51,648 bases of DNA, taken from positions 1 to 51,648 of the forward strand of contig JAVWEG010000006.1 in assembly GCA_036641735.1 (NCBI GenBank), given 5' to 3'. The DNA is from JAGPHI01 sp036641735 (GTDB lineage: Bacteria; Bacillota; Clostridia; Oscillospirales; Ruminococcaceae). Under the pieces are notes generated by a model, which saw nothing but the letters and a program-made list of their open reading frames with translations, was not told the DNA's origin and ran no database searches. Shown piece after piece: positions 23,502 to 32,569 of the stretch. A program made the translations under genes and the position numbers. Each line of letters opens with the position of its first letter. The first letter of the stretch is position 1.

Positions 23502-24671
23502 ATGTTCAATGTTTTGCTCGCCGTTATTTATGTCTCATTTATCAGCTTGGGGCTTCCTGATGCGCTGTTAGGCTCTGCGTGGCCAAGCATATATGCTCAG
23601 ATTTCCGTACCTATTTCGTTTGCAGGCATAGTGTCTATGACTATATCGGGCGGCACAATAATATCAAGCCTTTTAAGTGACAAGCTTATACGTCGTTTTG
23701 GCACAGGTAAAGTTACTGCTGTCAGCGTGGGTATGACAGCAATTGCACTTTTGGGATTTTCTATGTCCACCTCATTTTGGATGCTGATTGCTTGGGCTAT
23801 TCCTTATGGGCTTGGCGCAGGCTCTGTAGACGTAGCTCTCAATAACTTTGTTGCGTTACATTATAAAGCAAGACATATGAGCTGGCTGCATTGCTTTTGG
23901 GGCATAGGCGCTTCTATTGGCCCTTATATTATGGGGTTTTGCCTTACACGCGGACTTAATTGGAATAGCGGTTACCGCTTTATCTTTATTTTGCAAGCAG
24001 CCTTAACTGTTGTTTTGATATTCTCCATTCCTTTATGGCGCCGCCAAAACAGCAATATTAGCACATCAAAAGCATCTGCCAAAAGTATAAAGCTTCGTGA
24101 TTTAATAAAAATACGCGGTGCAAAGCCTGCCTTAGCAGCGTTTTTTTGCTATTGCGCAATAGAAACTACAGCAGGCCTATGGGGCAGCAGCTATATGGTA
24201 ATAAAAAAAGGTATACACCCCAATACAGCCGCCAAATGGGTATCTCTATTTTATATAGGTATCACAATCGGGCGCTTTATAAGCGGATTTATTACGATGA
24301 AAATAAACGACAAAAATATGGTGCGTTTAGGACAAGCTTTAACATTGCTTGGAATTATCACTCTTGTACTTCCTTTAAATAATATAAGTATTTGCGCAGG
24401 ATTTTTGTTCATCGGCATCGGCTGCGCTCCAATATACCCTTGCCTTTTGCACTCCACACCCAATAATTTCGGCAAAGAAGCTTCGCAATCTATTATGGGT
24501 ATGCAAATGGCTTGTGCCTATATAGGCAGTACATTTATGCCGCCCATAGTCGGCTTTGTCATCGAAAATATCAGTATTACGCTTTATCCTGTTATTATGG
24601 CATTTATAGTATTATCAATGATAATACTGACAGAACGGCTAAATATCACTACAAAAAGCGTAAATATGTAA
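23502..24671 (+). CDS. major facilitator superfamily transporter
   Basis: This 389-residue protein has twelve predicted membrane helices. The loop between helices 2 and 3 has the MFS signature in degenerate form (SDKLIRRFGTGKVTAVSV), and helix 5 carries LHCFWGIGASIGPYIMG, a pattern of the FucP/YbjJ-like branch. It starts with AAAGGAG upstream of the ATG. The substrate cannot be told; sugars or small hydrophilic compounds are usual for this branch. It is separated from the decarboxylase genes by a palindrome and could be co-transcribed with them. Confidence 0.85.
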   Translation: MFNVLLAVIYVSFISLGLPDALLGSAWPSIYAQISVPISFAGIVSMTISGGTIISSLLSDKLIRRFGTGKVTAVSVGMTAIALLGFSMSTSFWMLIAWAIPYGLGAGSVDVALNNFVALHYKARHMSWLHCFWGIGASIGPYIMGFCLTRGLNWNSGYRFIFILQAALTVVLIFSIPLWRRQNSNISTSKASAKSIKLRDLIKIRGAKPALAAFFCYCAIETTAGLWGSSYMVIKKGIHPNTAAKWVSLFYIGITIGRFISGFITMKINDKNMVRLGQALTLLGIITLVLPLNNISICAGFLFIGIGCAPIYPCLLHSTPNNFGKEASQSIMGMQMACAYIGSTFMPPIVGFVIENISITLYPVIMAFIVLSMIILTERLNITTKSVNM

Positions 24672-24688
24672 ATTATTCTTGCCGAAAT
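24661..24688 (+). promoter_or_regulatory. possible SigD-type promoter of the chemoreceptor gene
   Basis: TAAA (24661-24664) and GCCGAAAT (24681-24688) are 16 bases apart, close to the flagellar sigma-28 pattern TAAA-N15-GCCGATAA. They lie about 65 bases before the chemoreceptor start and overlap the end of the MFS gene. A sigma-A TATAAT further on (24714-24719 region) has no good -35, which favours this reading, but the match is imperfect. Confidence 0.35.
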
Positions 24689-24754
24689 TACCAATATATG
24701 ATACTATAATCATATATATATAGCAGTTTATTCAGTAAAAAAAGGAGTTTTTAT

Positions 24755-26731
24755 ATGAAAACAATTAAAATGCGCATTACCGTCATTATTATTGCGTTCA
24801 TTTTGTTTATTTGCACAATTATGGGTGGTATTAGCTGTGTGCTTAATTTTACCACTGCCGTTGACGTGCTTAAACTTAATCTTCCCGTCACCGCGCAGCA
24901 AGCAGCTGACCGCGTAAGTGCTGAAATTAAGTCTATCGTTAACGTAGCGGCGGAAACAGGCTGTACCGCGCGTATTGCAAGCGAAGAAAACTCCATTCCC
25001 GAGAAAAAAGCCCTTATTGACGGCAAGGTATCAACCTATGGTTTTGTAAGCGGTGATTTGCTTGATATTAAAGGTGTAAGTAAATTTGACCAACAAGATT
25101 ATTCAAACGAGGCTTTTTTCAAAGCTGCAATAGCCGGTAATTCCTATATCAGTGAGCCGATAATAGACGAAAAAACAGGCAAACCCGTTATACATATTTC
25201 TGCTCCTTTATGGCAAGACGGTAAACGCGGCAGCTATGTAATAGGTGTTATCGCTTTCGTTCCAAACGAAAACGTGCTAAATGATATTGTAAAAAATATC
25301 AATGTCAGCCAAAGCGGATATGCTTATATCCTTGATAAAACAGGTACAAACGCCGCTGATATCAGCCTTGATGTTGTAGGCATTGAAAACAGTATTAAAG
25401 AGTCCGCCTCCGATACTTCTTTGCAAGCAATAGCCGAAACAGAAACCAAAATGATAAATGGCGAAAGCGGTTTTGCCGAGTATTATTACGAGGGCTACAC
25501 TTGGGTGCAGGGCTATGCCCCTATCGCCGGCACTGATGGCTGGAGCATTGGTGTAACTGCCAAGCGTGATGATTTTGTGGGCAATTTCTACGTTTCACTA
25601 TATATTACTTTAGGTGTAATAGTAGCTTTTCTTATTGTTGGCAGTATCAGCGCAGGAAATATCGGCAACAGAATAGGCGCACCGATACGCAAATGTGTTA
25701 CGCGCTTAGAAGCATTAGCAAACGGCGACCTTACAAGTGAAGTACCTGTAGTAAAAACATCAGATGAAACAGGCACTCTCGCCACGTGTACCGCAGACCT
25801 CACTAAAAAGCTAAATGCCGTGGTAAATGAAGTATCTTCACATCTTACGCAAATGGCAGACGGCAATTTTTCTGTGGCGGATTTGCGTGAATACAGCGGA
25901 GACTTTGCTCCATTAAGCGATGCCACCAATCACATCGTAGCTTCCTTAAACGATGCCTTAAAGCAAATAGATGTAGCATCAGACCAAGTATCCACAGGCT
26001 CAGACCAAGTATCATCAGGCGCACAGGCGCTATCTCAAGGCGCTACCGAGCAAGCAAGCTCCATTGAAGAATTGTCAGCATCTATCACAGAAATATCCGA
26101 ACACGTTAAAATGAACGCCACTAATGCCAACAACGCAAGCTCTATTTCAAATGCGACAGGCGAGCAATTAATGCACGGCAATGATGAAATGAAAAATATG
26201 CTGCTGGCAATGGAAGAAATAAGCAATTCATCAAAACAAATAGGCAATATTATCAAAACGATTAACGATATTGCTTTCCAAACAAATATTCTTGCGTTAA
26301 ATGCCGCTGTAGAAGCTGCACGCGCAGGTGCTGCAGGCAAGGGATTTGCTGTAGTGGCAGATGAAGTACGCAATCTTGCAGGTAAATCGGCACAAGCCGC
26401 TAAAGGCACCACAGACCTTATCACAAGCTCTATTAATGCCGTAGCCAACGGCACAAAGATAGCCGATAACACCGCTGAAATATTAAAGGACGTAATGGTG
26501 CAATCCAAAAAGTCCATAGACATCATTTCAGATATCGCCGTAGCTTCGAGCGAGCAAGCACAATCAATAAGCCAAATTACACTTGGCATAGAGCAAATAT
26601 CGAGCGTAGTACAAACAAACTCCGCTACAGCCGAAGAAAGTGCCGCAGCGAGCGAAGAGCTTTCAGGGCAATCTCAATTACTAAAAGAATTGATATCTAA
26701 ATTCAAGCTAAAAAACAGCGGCAATAAATAA
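24755..26731 (+). CDS. methyl-accepting chemotaxis protein
   Basis: This 658-residue chemoreceptor has a first membrane helix (about 7-33), an external Cache-type sensor (about 40-275, with DYSNEAFFKAAIAGNSYISEP and GSYVIGVIAFVP), and a second helix (about 280-303). A HAMP domain (about 305-360) and a long cytoplasmic signalling coiled coil follow. The hairpin tip is intact: IIKTINDIAFQTNILALN, then AAVEAARAGAAGKGFAVVADEVRNLA. AAGGAG precedes the ATG. No flagellar or che genes are in the window, so the gene is unlinked from its pathway. The Cache domain suggests a small organic ligand, which cannot be named. Confidence 0.93.
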   Translation: MKTIKMRITVIIIAFILFICTIMGGISCVLNFTTAVDVLKLNLPVTAQQAADRVSAEIKSIVNVAAETGCTARIASEENSIPEKKALIDGKVSTYGFVSGDLLDIKGVSKFDQQDYSNEAFFKAAIAGNSYISEPIIDEKTGKPVIHISAPLWQDGKRGSYVIGVIAFVPNENVLNDIVKNINVSQSGYAYILDKTGTNAADISLDVVGIENSIKESASDTSLQAIAETETKMINGESGFAEYYYEGYTWVQGYAPIAGTDGWSIGVTAKRDDFVGNFYVSLYITLGVIVAFLIVGSISAGNIGNRIGAPIRKCVTRLEALANGDLTSEVPVVKTSDETGTLATCTADLTKKLNAVVNEVSSHLTQMADGNFSVADLREYSGDFAPLSDATNHIVASLNDALKQIDVASDQVSTGSDQVSSGAQALSQGATEQASSIEELSASITEISEHVKMNATNANNASSISNATGEQLMHGNDEMKNMLLAMEEISNSSKQIGNIIKTINDIAFQTNILALNAAVEAARAGAAGKGFAVVADEVRNLAGKSAQAAKGTTDLITSSINAVANGTKIADNTAEILKDVMVQSKKSIDIISDIAVASSEQAQSISQITLGIEQISSVVQTNSATAEESAAASEELSGQSQLLKELISKFKLKNSGNK

Positions 26732-26736
26732 TAAAT

Positions 26737-26772
26737 AAAAGAGTGTCCATAAATTTATGGGCACTCTTTTTT
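26737..26772. terminator. bidirectional terminator
   Basis: Seventeen-base arms meet without a loop (26737-26753 and 26754-26770, one G-U), flanked by A and T runs, and close both the chemoreceptor gene and the convergent lipid kinase gene. Confidence 0.82.
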
Positions 26773-26795
26773 ATAATCAATTATTGTATTAAAGC

Positions 26796-27719
26796 TTATT
26801 TACATATTCCTCTAGGCAAAACAAAATGTGCGGCATTTGGCAGCACCTCTACATCTAAACTGCCTGTTTTAGTACATTCTCCATCTATGTTTACAATAAA
26901 CTGCCCACCGTCAATCGGTGTTATTTTTACCTTTTGCGTTTGCACATATGTTAATATATCTGCTAATTCTTTCGTCACTTCACCGTCTTTTATATGCTCG
27001 CCGTTTTTATATTTGTCAAGCACGCCTGCAATACGTAGACGACTTATTTTTTTCACCATTACAAGCTCTAGCTTCCCATCTCGTACATTGGCTGTGGGCG
27101 CTGCCTTATATCCTCCTCCATAAGCAATCCCATTGCATATAGCTACCAGTAAAAACACGTCCTCTATTGTTTCCCCATTCACTTCAATACATAAACGCTT
27201 GCCAAGCCGTGAGCAAAGACATTGCATAATAGACATAGTGTATGCCATCTGTCCCCCACAAAATGGTATGCGCCTAAATTTCGGTATGCCAAACGCAACA
27301 TCAGAATCAATACCCACAGATGAAATTGCAGCAGATATACCGCCATTAGCTCTCATCAAATCTATTGGCACTGCCGTGCCGTTTATATTGTCAGATAAAT
27401 TATAAAAGTCATCTGCCGTGCCAAAATTAAGAACGAAATCGTTACCGGAACCGCACGGTACGCTTGCCACCTCCACTAAAGGAAAGCCATACGCTCCGCT
27501 AAATACTTCGTTCAATGTGCCATCACCACCACAAGCATATAATCTTACAGCTTCTTTCGTGTCGGCATATTTATGTGCCAGCTCCTTTGCGTGTCCGCGA
27601 TACTGTGTTAGCTCTATATTATAATCAAGCCCTTCCGCTACGCGCTTTATTGCAGGAATAAGCATTACGCTTGCATCTTCTTTACCTGACACCGGATTTA
27701 CTATAAAAATATGTTTCAC
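26796..27719 (-). CDS. diacylglycerol/lipid kinase family protein (YegS/DagK type)
   Basis: This 307-residue kinase has the DAGK catalytic motif set: IVNPVSGKED at the N-terminus, ACGGDGTLNEVFSG (nucleotide loop), PCGSGNDFVLNFGT, and YGGGYKAAPTANVRDGKLELVMV near the C-terminal domain. The length is right for the family (290-310). Members phosphorylate diacylglycerol or related lipids for phospholipid recycling; the precise lipid is not clear. The start is a GTG preceded by AAAGGTGG. Confidence 0.9.
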   Translation of the reverse strand: MKHIFIVNPVSGKEDASVMLIPAIKRVAEGLDYNIELTQYRGHAKELAHKYADTKEAVRLYACGGDGTLNEVFSGAYGFPLVEVASVPCGSGNDFVLNFGTADDFYNLSDNINGTAVPIDLMRANGGISAAISSVGIDSDVAFGIPKFRRIPFCGGQMAYTMSIMQCLCSRLGKRLCIEVNGETIEDVFLLVAICNGIAYGGGYKAAPTANVRDGKLELVMVKKISRLRIAGVLDKYKNGEHIKDGEVTKELADILTYVQTQKVKITPIDGGQFIVNIDGECTKTGSLDVEVLPNAAHFVLPRGICK

Positions 27720-27861
27720 AGCACCGCACCACCTTTGTACTTAATATGATAATCTTTTTCGACAAAATTTTCAATAGATAAACTTAATGTTTTGTATAGT
27801 ATTTAATATAAAGCTTATGGGTAAAATAGTAAAAATATGTTTGTAGACAGGAGAAGCACCT

Positions 27862-28569
27862 ATGGAAATTATTCATATTATTATTACAAGCCTTGCATCG
27901 CTGCTTGTATTGTTTTTATTGGCAAAACTTATAGGTAACCGACAAGTAGGTCAAATGAGCTTATTTGATTACATTATCGGCATTACAATAGGCTCTATTG
28001 CAGCCGAAATGGCAACAAGTATTAAATCTGATATTATAAATCCGCTAATTGCGATGCTTGTTTACGGCATATCGGCGGCAATTATTGCCCTTGCTACTTG
28101 TAAAAGTATGCCTTTGCGCAAATTGTTTAGCGGCACTCCGACATTATTACTTGAACACGGCAAATTATACGAAAAAAATTTTGCCGCAGCAAAGCTCGAT
28201 ATCAACGAGTTTTTAACGCAATGCCGCGTGGCAGGATATTTTGACCTCACTCAATTAGAAGCTGCTGTATTAGAGACAAATGGTCAAATAAGTTTTTTAC
28301 CTCTTTCGTCACAGCGCCCACTTACACCATCTGATATGTCTTTATCCCCTGCTAAAGCTTCACCGTCTATCAGCCTAATACTGGACGGCGAAATACTGAC
28401 AAAAAATCTCAAACAATGTGGAAACGATGACATTTGGCTTAAAAATCAGCTTGCATCGCAGGGTATTCACAATGAAAAAGATGTATTTTATGCAGCCGTC
28501 AACGCACAAAATGAGCTTTGCGTATATGTGAAAATCAAACAAAAAATAAAAAAAGAGATTTTCGAATAA
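27862..28569 (+). CDS. YetF/DUF421-family membrane protein
   Basis: This 235-residue protein has three N-terminal membrane helices (about 6-22, 36-54 and 60-78) with the family pattern LAKLIGNRQVGQMSLFDYIIGITIGSIAAEMA, followed by two small cytoplasmic alpha/beta domains (about 85-150 and 165-235), the second ending in LCVYVKIKQK. YetF-type proteins occur widely in Bacillota, some under sporulation control, with no firmly established function. GGAGAAG lies upstream of the ATG. It is a single-gene unit ended by a shared terminator. Confidence 0.88.
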   Translation: MEIIHIIITSLASLLVLFLLAKLIGNRQVGQMSLFDYIIGITIGSIAAEMATSIKSDIINPLIAMLVYGISAAIIALATCKSMPLRKLFSGTPTLLLEHGKLYEKNFAAAKLDINEFLTQCRVAGYFDLTQLEAAVLETNGQISFLPLSSQRPLTPSDMSLSPAKASPSISLILDGEILTKNLKQCGNDDIWLKNQLASQGIHNEKDVFYAAVNAQNELCVYVKIKQKIKKEIFE

Positions 28570-28576
28570 CGAGTAA

Positions 28577-28621
28577 AAAAATATGGCAAGCAAAATAATT
28601 TATTTTGCTTGCCATATTTTT
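28577..28621. terminator. bidirectional terminator between the YetF-type gene and ftsH
   Basis: Perfect 21-base arms (28577-28597 and 28601-28621) with a three-base loop and flanking A/T tracts serve both convergent genes. Confidence 0.9.
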
Positions 28622-28631
28622 AATTATTTTT

Positions 28632-30635
28632 TCAGTCTTTTTGCTCGTCGTTTGACTCTGTCGGTAATTGCGCTTCGTTTTCTTCTACTGCTACTTGTGT
28701 ATCGCTTGGCAAATCTTGATTGGTTTTTGTGTCTGCACTTTGAGAAACACTAACCTCATCAATAGCTTGTTCGGCAATCGGCTCAGGGATAATATCATCT
28801 ACTACAGGCGGCAATTCGCCACCGTTCATCAAAATAGTAAATTCTTCTCCCGAAAGCTTTTCTCTGTCTATAAGCGCCGCTGATACTTTATGCAGCTCAT
28901 CTTTATGTGCAGACAAAATATTGCTTGCGCACTCAAAAGCTTCATCTAGCATTTCGCGAATTTCCGCATCTATTTCCGAGGCTATATCCTCAGAATAGCT
29001 GCGCCCTGAATTAAAGTCTCTGCCGAGGAACGTCTCACTTGGCTCTGTGCCATACACTACAGGCCCTAAGCGCTCCGAGAAGCCATAGCGCGTTACCATA
29101 GAGCGTGCTACCCCTGTGGCTCTCTCAAGGTCATTTGATGCGCCCGTTGAGATATCATCAAGCATTAGCTTTTCCGATACGCGTCCGCCTAGCAAAATAA
29201 CTATTTTTTCTTCCATTTGCTTTTTGGTTACGTAATTGGAATCGTGCTCCGGCAAGCTCATTGTAAATCCGCCTGCCTGCCCACGCGGTATAATTGATAT
29301 CTGATGCACAGGATCGGACGATTTGCAAAAATAAGTGGTAATTGCGTGTCCAGCCTCGTGATAAGCCGTAAGCTTTTTTTCCTTTTCGGTAACTACACGG
29401 CTCTTTTTTTCCGGCCCTGCTATTACCTTAACGCTTGCTTCTTCAATGTCTTTTTCAGTTATTGCCTTACGCGCGCGTTTTGCCGCAAGCAAAGCTGCTT
29501 CATTCACAAGATTTTCAAGGTCTGCACCCGTAAATCCTGCCGTTGTTTTAGCTATTGTTTTAAGGTTTACATCGGGGCCAAGCGGCTTATTGCGAGTATG
29601 CACAAGCAATATTTCTTCTCTGCCCTTTATGTCCGGCAAGCCCACATATACCTGTCTATCAAAACGGCCCGGGCGCAGCAAAGCTTTATCTAATACATCA
29701 GCACGGTTAGATGCAGCTATTACTATTACACCTTCATTTGCAGCAAATCCGTCCATCTCCACAAGCAATTGATTAAGTGTTTGCTCTCGTTCATCGTGTC
29801 CTCCGCCAAGCCCTGTACCTCTTTGACGTCCTACCGCATCTATTTCATCAATAAATATGATACACGGTGCAGATTTTTTCGCCTTATCGAACAAATCACG
29901 AACACGCGAAGCACCTACACCAACGTACATTTCTACGAAATCCGAACCCGATATTGAGTAAAATGGTACTCCTGCTTCACCTGCGCACGCGCGAGCGAGC
30001 AATGTTTTACCTGTACCCGGAGGGCCTACAAGCAACACTCCGTGCGGTATACGCGCACCAAGAGAATTAAACTTTTGCTGGTTTTTAAGAAATGCTACAA
30101 TCTCTTGCAGCTCCTCTTTTTCTTCATCTGCACCTGCCACGTCTTTAAACGTAGCTTTACGTCCCTCGTCCGCCTGATTTTTCACCTTTGCTTTGCCGAC
30201 ATTCATTGCTTTGCCGCCGCCGCTTTGTGCATACATCAGATAATAAAAAATACCAAGCGATGCCAAAATCAGTATGAAAAACGGCACCATAGTCATCCAC
30301 ATCGGAGTTTCTTTTATCGGTGTGTAATCATATACCATCGGTGTATCGTATTTTGCATCGTGCGTAGCTATATATTTATCTACTTTATTAATAAAAAGCT
30401 CAGGTACACCTATTTTAAAAGCTTTAGGTGTTTTGTCGCCCTCTATTAAATATTTCAGCGTGCTTGTATTTCTATCATAGCTGAATTCTTTTATATCTCC
30501 GCTCTCAAAGCTTGCGATTATCTCTGAATACTTCGCAGTTTGAGGAGCTTTTTGATTCATTATCAGTGTTACTGCTATTAGCAAGGCGATGGCTGCCAAA
30601 ACAACAATGCCTGTATTACGCGATTTTTTATTCAA
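28632..30635 (-). CDS. ftsH: ATP-dependent zinc metalloprotease FtsH
   Basis: This membrane AAA protease (about 667 residues) degrades misfolded membrane proteins and some regulators. Two N-terminal helices (about 8-24 and 112-132) flank an external domain. Walker A is GPPGTGKT, Walker B is IIFIDEIDAVG, the arginine finger region is RPGRFDRQ, and the zinc site HEAGH is in AYHEAGHAITTYF. The tail (about 610-667) is acidic and Ser/Gln-rich. The reading frame opens with GTG at 30644, but AGGAG abuts it directly. A TTG at 30635, with AGGAG eight bases upstream, is the better start. The gene follows hpt by a few bases, as in B. subtilis. Confidence 0.96.
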   Translation of the reverse strand: MNKKSRNTGIVVLAAIALLIAVTLIMNQKAPQTAKYSEIIASFESGDIKEFSYDRNTSTLKYLIEGDKTPKAFKIGVPELFINKVDKYIATHDAKYDTPMVYDYTPIKETPMWMTMVPFFILILASLGIFYYLMYAQSGGGKAMNVGKAKVKNQADEGRKATFKDVAGADEEKEELQEIVAFLKNQQKFNSLGARIPHGVLLVGPPGTGKTLLARACAGEAGVPFYSISGSDFVEMYVGVGASRVRDLFDKAKKSAPCIIFIDEIDAVGRQRGTGLGGGHDEREQTLNQLLVEMDGFAANEGVIVIAASNRADVLDKALLRPGRFDRQVYVGLPDIKGREEILLVHTRNKPLGPDVNLKTIAKTTAGFTGADLENLVNEAALLAAKRARKAITEKDIEEASVKVIAGPEKKSRVVTEKEKKLTAYHEAGHAITTYFCKSSDPVHQISIIPRGQAGGFTMSLPEHDSNYVTKKQMEEKIVILLGGRVSEKLMLDDISTGASNDLERATGVARSMVTRYGFSERLGPVVYGTEPSETFLGRDFNSGRSYSEDIASEIDAEIREMLDEAFECASNILSAHKDELHKVSAALIDREKLSGEEFTILMNGGELPPVVDDIIPEPIAEQAIDEVSVSQSADTKTNQDLPSDTQVAVEENEAQLPTESNDEQKD

Positions 30636-30646
30636 TATCTTCACTC

Positions 30647-31186
30647 CTAATTGGAATACACTTCGGGCTTTAGCACACCAATGTATGGCAGATTGCGGTA
30701 TTTTTCGTCATAGTCAAGACCATAACCTATTACAAATTCATCAGGCACGGCAAAGCCGACATAATCTGCCTGTAAATCCACCTTACGGCGGCTTGGCTTA
30801 TCCAGTAAGGCTGCTATTTTTATAGAAGCAGGATTACGGCTGGCAAGCAAGTCCTTGATATAGCTTAAAGTAAGCCCCGAGTCCAAAATATCCTCTATGA
30901 TAAGTATGTCCTTACCTTCTAGCTGTGTATCCAAATCTTTTATAATTTTTACTACTCCGCTAGACTTTACTCCTGAACCGTAGCTCGATACCACCATAAA
31001 GTCTATCTCTGCGTGAATATCTATTTCACGCATAATATCAGCCAAAAATACCACAGCACCTTTTAGCACTGTAACGAGAAGCAAATTGCGCCCCTTGTAA
31101 TCTTTACTTATTTGCTTGCCCATCTCGCCTACTTTTTCGCTTATTTGTTCTTTAGTAAGCAATATTTTCAATACGTCCTCTTGCAT
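30647..31186 (-). CDS. hpt: hypoxanthine-guanine phosphoribosyltransferase
   Basis: This 179-residue purine salvage enzyme converts hypoxanthine or guanine plus PRPP to IMP or GMP. The PRPP loop is DILIIEDILDSGLTLS; LLLVTVLKGAVVFLADI and FVIGYGLDYDEKYRNLPYIGVL are family stretches. The length is standard. Its GGAGG ribosome site lies inside the end of tilS, and its ATG follows the tilS stop immediately. The tilS-hpt-ftsH order is conserved in Bacillota. Confidence 0.95.
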   Translation of the reverse strand: MQEDVLKILLTKEQISEKVGEMGKQISKDYKGRNLLLVTVLKGAVVFLADIMREIDIHAEIDFMVVSSYGSGVKSSGVVKIIKDLDTQLEGKDILIIEDILDSGLTLSYIKDLLASRNPASIKIAALLDKPSRRKVDLQADYVGFAVPDEFVIGYGLDYDEKYRNLPYIGVLKPEVYSN

Positions 31187-32569
31187 TTAAGTTACCTCCA
31201 TATTGTTTTTTAATGTTATATAAATTACTTTTTCAGTGTCTTTGTCTATTTCAAGTCCTGCACTAAATCCGTAATTTGGCATCCATAGCACTTCGTTTTC
31301 ACACACCAGCATAGGTAAATATTCACGCACTGTTCGTGGTATACCTGCTTCGTTCATCAGCTTTTTTACAGTTTTAGTAACGCCTCTTTGCCGTGATGTG
31401 TATTTATCTGTACTTTTTCGTTGCCTAAAATATCCTGTATTGTTTATTTTACCATAATCCGCTAAGAAAATTAAGTCTTTTTTTTGAATAATTGAAGAAT
31501 TTAAAAATAATTCGTATTCAGTCAGCTCCACTTGCAAATAATAATCGTCAAAAACGTGGAAATTCCCCTCTTTTATTGGCATATTGAAATTTGGCGCTTC
31601 GGAATAAATTTTTTCTATAAATATAGCATTTTGCAAGTTAGTAAGCCTAAATTTGCGGCTAATCTCATATTCTCCGCTTTTTTTATATAAAAGCTCCTGC
31701 GCTTTCATTATCATATTTGCATTTACATCTATATTTTTCGGCAGCATTAATTCCAAAGCCTTTTTTTGCAATACATTCGGAAGTAGCCTTAAAATATCTA
31801 TTTTGTATGCTTTAGATGAAATATATCTTTTGCTGCGCTCTATGTCACTGAATGCCGCTGCATTTAATGCTTTACAAGCTTCATTGTTAATATATACATC
31901 TGCTTCACGCGCCTCTTGTGCAAAACGCGCGAGCGCCGCGCTTGCTCCATCGTGTACGGTATTTAAAAGAGGAATAATATTGTTACGCACTCTGCCTCTT
32001 GCGTATTCCGAAGTAAAATTAGTTTCATCTGTAACATATTTTAAGCTGTTTTCCTCACAATATTTTTCTGTTTGTTCTCTTTGAATATCAATAAACGGAC
32101 GTATATATGCTCCTCTGCACGGCGGTATACCGCCTGCTCCGCGCAATGATGTGCCTCTGCACAAATTCAGCAATACAGTTTCCGCATTATCACTTGCAGT
32201 ATGCGCTGTGGCAATGCGTATATTATCATTCGTTACAAGTGTATCAAAAAATGCGTAGCGCTCGTTTCGCGCCCATTCCTCGCTCTTGTTTTTTTCTGCG
32301 CTGTCCAGCTTTTTAAAATGCAGCTTTACACCATATTCTTCGCAAATTTTCCTCACGTATTCCGAGTCTTGCTCACTTGCTTTTTCACGCATACAATGGT
32401 CAATATTAACAGCTTCCACTACAATGCCAAGCAAATCTCTGTTTACAAACAAAAAGTGGAATAAAGCCATTGAGTCCGCTCCTCCCGAGAGCGCCACAAT
32501 AATAGTATTCCCCTTTTTTATCATATTGTATTTATCAATAGCAGCAAATACTTTTAACATATTATCCAT
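31187..32569 (-). CDS. tilS: tRNA(Ile)-lysidine synthetase
   Basis: This enzyme of about 460 residues modifies C34 of tRNA-Ile(CAU) to lysidine so that it reads AUA, using ATP. The N-type PP-loop motif is SGGADSMALFHF, followed by family stretches such as IATAHTASDNAETVL and TNFTSEYARGRVRNNIIPLL; a C-terminal substrate-binding domain follows. I place the start at the ATG at 32569, which overlaps the last codons of dnaB by eight bases; the next ATG (32560) is also possible. An upstream extension into dnaB is not supported. Confidence 0.9.
   Translation of the reverse strand: MDNMLKVFAAIDKYNMIKKGNTIIVALSGGADSMALFHFLFVNRDLLGIVVEAVNIDHCMREKASEQDSEYVRKICEEYGVKLHFKKLDSAEKNKSEEWARNERYAFFDTLVTNDNIRIATAHTASDNAETVLLNLCRGTSLRGAGGIPPCRGAYIRPFIDIQREQTEKYCEENSLKYVTDETNFTSEYARGRVRNNIIPLLNTVHDGASAALARFAQEAREADVYINNEACKALNAAAFSDIERSKRYISSKAYKIDILRLLPNVLQKKALELMLPKNIDVNANMIMKAQELLYKKSGEYEISRKFRLTNLQNAIFIEKIYSEAPNFNMPIKEGNFHVFDDYYLQVELTEYELFLNSSIIQKKDLIFLADYGKINNTGYFRQRKSTDKYTSRQRGVTKTVKKLMNEAGIPRTVREYLPMLVCENEVLWMPNYGFSAGLEIDKDTEKVIYITLKNNMEVT

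Noticed and set aside
26743..27123. A 126-codon plus-strand frame at the end of the lipid kinase gene
   Set aside because: It starts inside the shared terminator and runs antisense to conserved kinase sequence.
28668..30449. Several plus-strand frames opposite ftsH
   Set aside because: They are short overlapping shadows of a strongly conserved gene, without ribosome sites or recognisable domains.
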